Part shown: positions 43,968-49,344 of the stretch, piece after piece
How the letters are laid out: the number at the start of each line of letters is the position of its first letter
How positions within the stretch are numbered: the first letter of the stretch is position 1
Source: Bacillus sp. SD075
GTDB lineage: Bacteria > Bacillota > Bacilli > Bacillales > DSM-1321
Reading direction: 5' to 3'
Length of the DNA: 49,344 bases
Assembly (NCBI RefSeq): GCF_017355165.1
Contig: NZ_JADILK010000034.1
Coordinates: forward strand, 1-49,344
The notes under the pieces: generated by a model
Told to the model about the DNA's origin: nothing
Databases searched by the model: none
What the model saw: only the letters and a program-made list of their open reading frames with translations
Position numbers and translations under genes: made by a program

Positions 43968-45818
43968 ATGTCTGTTAATATTAGCGCGGATAAAGGAACC
44001 ATACCGGCATTTATTCAAGAATCGTGGCAGCGCTGCATTTCTAAGGGGCTTCAGCCAAGCATGATGGATAAGGAAGATATGCTTGGTGCATTTGAGTTGG
44101 CCGAATACCACGATCGATACGCAGAACTCCTGTACCATTCTTCCCCTATTTTAGAAGAAGTTTATCGGTCGATTAATGGTTTGGAGTCCATATTATTACT
44201 TGCTGCTCCTGAAGGATATATCATCGAAACAGTTGGAGATCCAGCTTTCATTCGCCATACAGATAATGTTTCCCTTAGAAAAGGGGCCAATTGGCTAGAG
44301 GAATCAAAAGGAACAAATGCAATAGGAACTGCCATAGTAGAGAAAAACCCAGTATTGATTCATGGCAGTCAACACTTTCATCAGGATAACCATTTCCTTA
44401 CTTGTGCAGCATCGCCCATTTATCATCCCGATGGGTATCTGCTCGGTGTTTTGAACTTAAGCAGTCATCAACAGAATTATCATCCTTTTTCCATTAGTTT
44501 AGTTCAGAGGGTGGCTGATAGCATCAAACAAGCACTATTATTGTCCCATACACAAAAACGGGAGAAAAATCTTTATTTTATTTATGATTCATACCCTGAT
44601 CCGTTAATGACCATTGATAAAGAGGGGAAAGTTACAGATCTCAATTTAGCGGCGTCGCATGTTATAGGAACATTGAAAAAACCGGTATCGAATATAATAA
44701 CAGGGACAGACCCACTTGTTTTAGAACAGACGGTTTCAATTAAAGACCAGGAATTCCTGGTTCAAACCCTTGGCAATAATATAGAACATCAATCCTCCGT
44801 GATCGTACGGTTAAAAAAACAAAAGTTGATTGATGGTTTAACATCTAATCGTTATCAATTTACAGATATAATAAGTAGTGATCCGCAAATGAATCAAACC
44901 ATATCCATTGCTAAAAGAGCTGCAGCGCTTGATATCAGCTTGCTAATCACTGGAGAAAGCGGAACGGGAAAAGAATTGTTCGCTCAATCCATTCATGGGG
45001 TTAGCTTAAGAAGTGATAACCCATTCATCGCCATCAATTGCAGTGCAATTCCCGAAAACTTATTGGAAAGTGAGTTATTTGGGTATGAAAAGGGGGCCTT
45101 TACTGGCGCAAAAAGCAGCGGGCATAAGGGGAAGTTCGAAGCGGCAGATGGCGGAACCCTGTTTTTGGATGAAATCGGGGATATGCCGCTTCAAGCACAA
45201 GCGACTCTGCTCCGTGTGCTTCAGGAAAGATGTGTGACGCGTGTCGGAGGACATGCTTCCATTCCCATTGATGTAAGGGTCATTGCGGCCACCAACAAAG
45301 ACTTACAAAAAGAAATTGAAGCTGGTGAATTCCGAGCGGACCTATTTTTCCGCCTTTGTGGATTATCTTTAAAACTTCCAAATCTAAGGAGTCGTAAAGA
45401 TATATTGCTGTTAGCGGAATACATTTTAGCGGATTTACCTTATAAGAGCGAACATACCGAACTAACTGATGAAGCTAAAACATTCATTTTGGAATATTCG
45501 TGGCCAGGAAATTTCCGTGAATTACAAAATGTACTCGGTCAGGCTGCATTCCTAGCTGATAATGGTCCGATTAGAAGGGACTTGCTTGTGGCACTTTGTC
45601 CTGTTTCTTCCGTTACACATAAGGAAGAGGCAAATGCCGATCGAGAACCTAGAAACTTTCAAGAACAAGAAACCCAGCTAATCAGAAATGCATTGGAACG
45701 AACAAATGGAAATATCAGTAGCGCCGCGAAACAACTCGGCATCGGCCGAAATACCCTTTATAGAAAAATGAAAAAAAATGGAATCAACTTTCAAAATATA
45801 AAAAAACACGAACGCTGA
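43968..45818 (+). CDS. Sigma-54-dependent transcriptional activator (AcoR-like)
   Basis: 616 residues from ATG 43968, preceded by GGGAGGA; the open frame extends 26 codons further without a ribosome site. Domains: an N-terminal GAF-type sensor region (about 1-190, with WLEESKGTNAIGTAIVE and HFHQDNHFLTCAASPI), a PAS-like stretch (about 205-285), the AAA+ domain (about 300-535) with Walker A GESGTGKE, GAFTGA for sigma-54 contact and Walker B GGTLFLDEIGD, and a C-terminal Fis-type helix-turn-helix (ISSAAKQLGIGRNTLYRK). All features needed for open-complex formation are present. It is divergent from the sigma-54-type aldehyde dehydrogenase gene and very likely controls it. Confidence 0.93.
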   Translation: MSVNISADKGTIPAFIQESWQRCISKGLQPSMMDKEDMLGAFELAEYHDRYAELLYHSSPILEEVYRSINGLESILLLAAPEGYIIETVGDPAFIRHTDNVSLRKGANWLEESKGTNAIGTAIVEKNPVLIHGSQHFHQDNHFLTCAASPIYHPDGYLLGVLNLSSHQQNYHPFSISLVQRVADSIKQALLLSHTQKREKNLYFIYDSYPDPLMTIDKEGKVTDLNLAASHVIGTLKKPVSNIITGTDPLVLEQTVSIKDQEFLVQTLGNNIEHQSSVIVRLKKQKLIDGLTSNRYQFTDIISSDPQMNQTISIAKRAAALDISLLITGESGTGKELFAQSIHGVSLRSDNPFIAINCSAIPENLLESELFGYEKGAFTGAKSSGHKGKFEAADGGTLFLDEIGDMPLQAQATLLRVLQERCVTRVGGHASIPIDVRVIAATNKDLQKEIEAGEFRADLFFRLCGLSLKLPNLRSRKDILLLAEYILADLPYKSEHTELTDEAKTFILEYSWPGNFRELQNVLGQAAFLADNGPIRRDLLVALCPVSSVTHKEEANADREPRNFQEQETQLIRNALERTNGNISSAAKQLGIGRNTLYRKMKKNGINFQNIKKHER

Positions 45819-45846
45819 TTCACCTTTTTATGACAATTGTAAATTC

Positions 45847-45870
45847 CCGACCTGAATTGGTCGGTTCTTT
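45847..45870 (+). terminator. Weak terminator-like hairpin after the activator gene
   Basis: CCGACC and GGTCGG around a six-base loop, followed by TTCTTTG. Short stem and imperfect T tract, so moderate support only. Confidence 0.5.
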
Positions 45871-46023
45871 GTTAACGCCAGTAACTATATGCGGACCAGC
45901 ATACCTTGTTTCCTTTATAAGCTGCATTTCACCTGAAAAACAATAAAATATGGAGTGCAGGAAATCTAAATCTCATATAGAATGATGTTATTGAAATAGT
46001 AACTAAAATTCCGCAAGGGATGT

Positions 46024-47166
46024 GTGGTCAATAGTATGAAGTTGTCATCTGAACATAAGAAATATAAACAAGTATTGATTCAATATTTGGAAGAAAATGA
46101 ATCTGTGTTTTTAAATGAATGGAACGAGACGATTAAGATCAATGAAATAGACCCCTACAAAGAAAAGATTAAAGAAAATGGTTATGGGATGTACTCGCTG
46201 GTCATCCAAACGTTCAAGGAGGTATTGTCTGATAATGTGTTGATAAAATTGGCTTACCAGGTTGCCAAAGAACGTCTTGAAGCAAATATCAACATTGGGG
46301 ATTTTCTATATAATATCAATTTGGGGAGAAATATCATAATCAGAAATGTTTTTGGAGCCAATATCCCAATTAATTATATGCAGCAATTCATTAATGACAT
46401 CAACTTGCACTTTGATACGTTCAGCTACCATGCAGTAACGAGATATACGAATCTAACAAATGAAGTGATTGAGGAAAAAAAGTCTTATATTAGTGAAAAC
46501 CACAAAGATAAATTAGCGGTACTGGGTCAGATATCATCAAGCTTTGTTCATGAGTTTCGAAACCCTCTTACAGCTATCATGGGGTTCAATAAATTACTGA
46601 AGCGGGAGAATCCTGAATTGAAATATTTGGATATCATTGATTATGAGTTAAATCAGTTGAATTTCAGGATAACCCAATTCCTCCATACCTCTAAATCTGA
46701 TTTTAATGAGGAACAAAGAGAGGAAATTTCCGTGTTAAAATTAATAGAAGAAATACAAGAACTGACTTATGCAAATATTGTGGATGCCAGCGTTAATGTG
46801 GAAATAGATGTTTATCCAAACTTTGTCATGACAGCGAGCAAGGATGGGTTAAAACAAGTGTTCTTAAATCTTTTTATAAATTCCATTGATGCCTTAAAGG
46901 ATAAGGAACATCCTAGAATTTTGAGGATAAACTCTATAATTGAGGAGAATGAAAGAATCATTCGAATTTCAAATAATGGACCGGCCATTGCCAGTGAATT
47001 GATCGAATCTATTTTTGAGCCATTTGTCACAACGAAGGAGTTAGGAACGGGAATTGGATTATACGTATGTAAAAAGATCATTGAAAGTAATGATGGATAT
47101 ATGAATTGTGTTTCCAATGAAAATTCAACCACATTCAGCATCCATTTCCCAAAAGTTCAAAACTGA
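46024..47166 (+). CDS. Soluble sensor histidine kinase
   Basis: 380 residues without a membrane segment. The N-terminal half (about 1-155) is a helical sensor region of unclear type with no PAS hallmark I can see. The transmitter follows: H-box SSFVHEFRNPLTAIMGFN with the phosphorylated His (about 179), N-box FLNLFINSIDAL, G1 region ISNNGPAI, FEPFVTTKE and G2 GTGIGLYVCKKI. The arrangement resembles Bacillus sporulation-type kinases that feed a phosphorelay, but no response regulator gene is adjacent, so the partner is unknown. Start is uncertain: GTG 46024 lies 3 nt after AAGGGA and ATG 46036 lies 15 nt after it. Confidence 0.88.
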   Translation: MVNSMKLSSEHKKYKQVLIQYLEENESVFLNEWNETIKINEIDPYKEKIKENGYGMYSLVIQTFKEVLSDNVLIKLAYQVAKERLEANINIGDFLYNINLGRNIIIRNVFGANIPINYMQQFINDINLHFDTFSYHAVTRYTNLTNEVIEEKKSYISENHKDKLAVLGQISSSFVHEFRNPLTAIMGFNKLLKRENPELKYLDIIDYELNQLNFRITQFLHTSKSDFNEEQREEISVLKLIEEIQELTYANIVDASVNVEIDVYPNFVMTASKDGLKQVFLNLFINSIDALKDKEHPRILRINSIIEENERIIRISNNGPAIASELIESIFEPFVTTKELGTGIGLYVCKKIIESNDGYMNCVSNENSTTFSIHFPKVQN

Positions 47167-47328
47167 ATTAATTAGGGGTACATACATATCATATAGTGAC
47201 TTTATATACAACATATATATACATATCGATATTTCTCGACGCTTGTACATAGATCTTTGATTAATGGCGGAAGGGCATTTGGGGTCTGCCGGTAATTTAC
47301 TTAAAATCATTCTCAGTGAAAAAAAATG

Positions 47329-47375
47329 GAAGATGCCAAGAAATCATTATTTGGATTTTAGCATCTTTTTTTTTA
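47329..47375 (+). terminator. Rho-independent terminator after the kinase gene
   Basis: AAGATGC and GCATCTT form the base of a hairpin extended by AAATC/GGATTTT, followed by nine T. It lies about 165 bp after the kinase stop; the sequence between has no gene. Confidence 0.75.
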
Positions 47376-47445
47376 TCCCTGTTATTTTTCTGTATATACG
47401 TGTGTCGAAAATTTAAAAGAAAACAATTAAATTGTCATTTTTTAA

Positions 47446-47530
47446 TTCGATTGTGAATCGAAAAGGGTAAATAATTAATATGTGAATCAAAAAATGAATT
47501 TATGATTCAGTATCGAATCGTTTTGGATTC
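47446..47530. promoter_or_regulatory. Cluster of GATTC/GAATC boxes, possible enhancer sites
   Basis: TTCGATTGTGAATCGAA (47446-47462) is a perfect palindrome. Further inverted pairs follow: TGAATCA at 47483-47489 with TGATTCA at 47503-47509, and GATTC at 47504, GAATC at 47515 and GATTC at 47526. The cluster lies 40-125 bp upstream of a sigma-54 promoter, where activator dimers would bind. The activator is not identified in the window; the sites differ from the TGTTCC palindromes of the AcoR-like regulator. Confidence 0.6.
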
Positions 47531-47570
47531 ATAAAAGCGTTAAACCCTACTAAAATAACTATTCTTTTTT

Positions 47571-47586
47571 TGGCATGGATATTGCT
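47571..47586 (+). promoter_or_regulatory. Sigma-54 promoter of the amino-acid permease gene
   Basis: TGGCATGGATATTGCT has -24 GG and -12 GC separated by exactly 10 nt and matches TGGCA/TTGCW. The start would lie near 47597, leaving a leader of about 240 nt before the permease. Confidence 0.82.
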
Positions 47587-47837
47587 TTTATTATGTATAA
47601 ATATGTATAAATTTTAGTGAGAGAGGATGTTTTTATTTGGGAAAATAGTCAGGTATAGATGTACTTGGTGGATTCAGATACATAACCAATTATTCCTTAA
47701 TTTCAACACTTTATGATTCAGAAATGTCCATAAGCTCTATACATATCAACCAAACGCTTTTCTATCATTATTTCTTTGAAAAAGGTTCCTAAGTTTTTGT
47801 TTTGTACTATAGTCTTTCAAGAAAGGGATGGATTACC
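47587..47837 (+). other. Long untranslated leader of the permease gene
   Basis: About 240 nt, AT-rich. It holds two further GATTCAG copies (near 47673 and 47714) but no clear hairpin terminator, riboswitch core or other gene. A 29-codon frame from ATG 47628 has no properly spaced ribosome site. Confidence 0.4.
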
Positions 47838-49253
47838 ATTAAAGAAACTAAAAGTCTAAATAAAGTTCTTTCTAAGGTAGATATATTATTTTTGGCATTC
47901 GGGGCCATGATTGGTTGGGGTTGGGTAGTATTATCGGGTACATGGATTGAATCAGCAGGTACACTTGGAGCGATGATAGCATTTTTAATAGGTGGAGTAT
48001 TGGTCACTTTTGTAGGTCTGACCTATGCAGAATTAGCTTCAGCTATGCCCGCTGCTGGAGGTGCTCTATCTTATGTATTAAGGGGCGTCGGTCCAAAAGC
48101 TGCATTTGTAGCATCATGGGCCCTCGCATTAGGTTATATATCTGTGGTTGCTTTTGAAGCGGTTGCTTTGCCAACTGTCATTGAATATGTATTTCCTGAT
48201 TATAAGGTAGGATTCATGTATTCTATTACTGGATATGATGTGTATTTAACATGGGTGCTTGTTGGGGTAATAGGCTCCATTTTAGTTACACTGATTAATT
48301 ATTTTGGTGTGAAATCGGCAGCCATTCTCCAAATGGTTTTAACCATTGTAATAGGTCTCATTGGTTTGATGTTAATCTTTGGAGCCGGATTCACTAGTGA
48401 TTTGGGAGATGCGAAACCACTATTTTTGGATGGCACAGTAGGAATCATAGCTGTGCTGATCATGACTCCATTCATGTTTGTGGGGTTTGATGTAATTCCT
48501 CAAACAGCTGAAGAAATGAATGTTGAGCCCAAATTAATTGGGAAAATCCTTATATTCTCAGTAAGCCTTGCCGTTATCTGGTATATTGCTATTATATACG
48601 CAGTAGGAGTATCTTTAGATAAAAATATAATATCAACTTCTGTATTACCAACGGCAGATGCAATGGCCAAAGTCTATGGATCGAGCATTTTTGCAACCAT
48701 CTTGATAATAGGCGGTGTTGCAGGAATTATGACGAGCTGGAATGCATTTATCATTGGAGGCAGCCGAGTTCTTTATTCAATGGCGGAAAAAAAGATGATT
48801 CCAGCTTGGTTTGGTAAATTACACCCGAAAACAAATACGCCTACAAATGCTGTATTGTTTATAGGTGCTATATCCATGATTAGTCCATTATTAGGGAGAC
48901 CTATGTTAGTTTGGTTGGTGGATGCTGGCGGACTGGCTATTGTATTGGCATATTTATTCGTAGCAATTGCATTTGTTCAATTGAGAAAAAATGCTCCTGA
49001 GATGATAAGACCTTTCCGTGCTGGAAAATCAAATATCGTGGGCTGGATCGCATTGGTTCTTAGCATAGGATTTATTGCTTTATACTTACCAGGTATGCCA
49101 GCGGCTTTGATTTGGCCATATGAATGGATGATTTTTGCAGGTTGGTGGGCTATTGGTTTTCTCCTCATGTTTAAAATGAGAAAAAATTATAGTTCTGACG
49201 AAATGAAGTACAACGAAGTCCAGTTGCCAATGGAAGAGGTGAAAGAAGGGTAA
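47838..49253 (+). CDS. APC-family amino-acid permease
   Basis: About 471-residue membrane transporter with twelve hydrophobic helices. Helix 1 holds the substrate-binding FGAMIGWGWVVLSG, helix 3 region SYVLRGVGPKAAF, helix 6 GFDVIPQTAEEMN, and helix 8 SWNAFIIGGSRVLYSMA, typical of the APC superfamily. The frame has no ATG near the expected N-terminus: the ribosome site AAAGGGATGG (47823-47831) is followed at proper distance by ATT 47838, reading (M)KETKSLNKVLSK, as homologues begin. An upstream TTG at 47802 lacks a ribosome site. A sigma-54 promoter drives it. Substrate unknown; sigma-54 control in Bacillus often accompanies amino-acid catabolism. Confidence 0.85.
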   Translation: MKETKSLNKVLSKVDILFLAFGAMIGWGWVVLSGTWIESAGTLGAMIAFLIGGVLVTFVGLTYAELASAMPAAGGALSYVLRGVGPKAAFVASWALALGYISVVAFEAVALPTVIEYVFPDYKVGFMYSITGYDVYLTWVLVGVIGSILVTLINYFGVKSAAILQMVLTIVIGLIGLMLIFGAGFTSDLGDAKPLFLDGTVGIIAVLIMTPFMFVGFDVIPQTAEEMNVEPKLIGKILIFSVSLAVIWYIAIIYAVGVSLDKNIISTSVLPTADAMAKVYGSSIFATILIIGGVAGIMTSWNAFIIGGSRVLYSMAEKKMIPAWFGKLHPKTNTPTNAVLFIGAISMISPLLGRPMLVWLVDAGGLAIVLAYLFVAIAFVQLRKNAPEMIRPFRAGKSNIVGWIALVLSIGFIALYLPGMPAALIWPYEWMIFAGWWAIGFLLMFKMRKNYSSDEMKYNEVQLPMEEVKEG

Positions 49254-49344
49254 AAGGACTGAATTAATCTGAGCCATTTTTGACGAAACATATGTCATAA
49301 AGATTGATTATTCTTATTAAAGTGCTGCTATTAGTGAGCAGTTC

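Noticed and set aside
47628..47717. 29-codon leader peptide before the permease
   Set aside because: The purine-rich stretch lies too close to the ATG, and codon content shows no obvious attenuation signal.
1..49344. CRISPR arrays, tRNA or rRNA genes, insertion sequences or prophage genes
   Set aside because: None were seen: no regularly spaced repeats, no transposase or integrase frames, and no tRNA-like cloverleaf noticed by eye.

Overview
The window looks like a chromosomal segment of a low-to-mid GC member of the Bacillaceae (Peribacillus/Bacillus-like; a guess from gene style, strong AAGGAGG ribosome sites, CcpA-type cre sites and close resemblance to Bacillus and E. coli sugar-acid genes). 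It is dominated by catabolism of sugar acids (aldonates, aldarates, hexuronates).

Region 1 (1-4290): an ankyrin-repeat lipoprotein, a two-repeat DUF4822-like lipoprotein, and a chemoreceptor gene on the minus strand that has lost its N-terminal membrane anchor, followed by about 0.6 kb without an intact gene.

Region 2 (4292-25703): a very long plus-strand operon. A strong sigma-A promoter is followed by a leader with two 17-bp operator palindromes and a perfect cre site. Then come a TRAP transporter with two substrate-binding proteins, a LarA-like nickel-dependent racemase/epimerase, an IlvD/Edd-type sugar-acid dehydratase, an IclR regulator, a XylX/KdaD-like FAH-fold dehydratase, a split UxaA/GarD-type dehydratase, alpha-ketoglutarate semialdehyde dehydrogenase, a YagE-like aldolase, an unrecognised conserved protein, a 2-hydroxyacid dehydrogenase and a second FAH protein. 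The operon ends with larE, larB, larC1 and larC2, which make the nickel-pincer nucleotide (NPN) cofactor that LarA-type enzymes need, and a C-terminally broken nickel permease. Three more members have decayed in place: a galactonate-dehydratase-like enolase-superfamily gene, a KDG kinase and a KDPG aldolase. Together the genes suggest Weimberg- and Dahms-like routes from C5/C6 sugar acids, with a nickel epimerase feeding stereoisomers into the dehydratase. The coupling of LarA and the NPN genes to this pathway is the most interesting system here.

Region 3 (25932-40773): an EamA transporter on the minus strand, then a second catabolic cluster. It holds KDG kinase, an Ldh2-type dehydrogenase, a zinc dehydrogenase, KDPG aldolase, uxuA and uxuB; a LacI regulator; an ACS-type MFS transporter; a divergent AraC regulator; and uxaA, an lgoD-like L-galactonate dehydrogenase and uxaB. 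LacI-like operators with core CTAAAYCGATTTAG precede both the kinase operon and the transporter gene. This cluster has intact KDG kinase and KDPG aldolase and may supply in trans what the first operon has lost.

Region 4 (40774-49344): a yybP-ykoY manganese riboswitch ahead of a TerC-family gene; an aldehyde dehydrogenase with a sigma-54 promoter, divergent from its probable AcoR-like activator and with two activator-type palindromes between them; a soluble sensor histidine kinase; and an APC-family amino-acid permease with its own sigma-54 promoter, repeated GATTC/GAATC boxes and an apparent AUU start codon.
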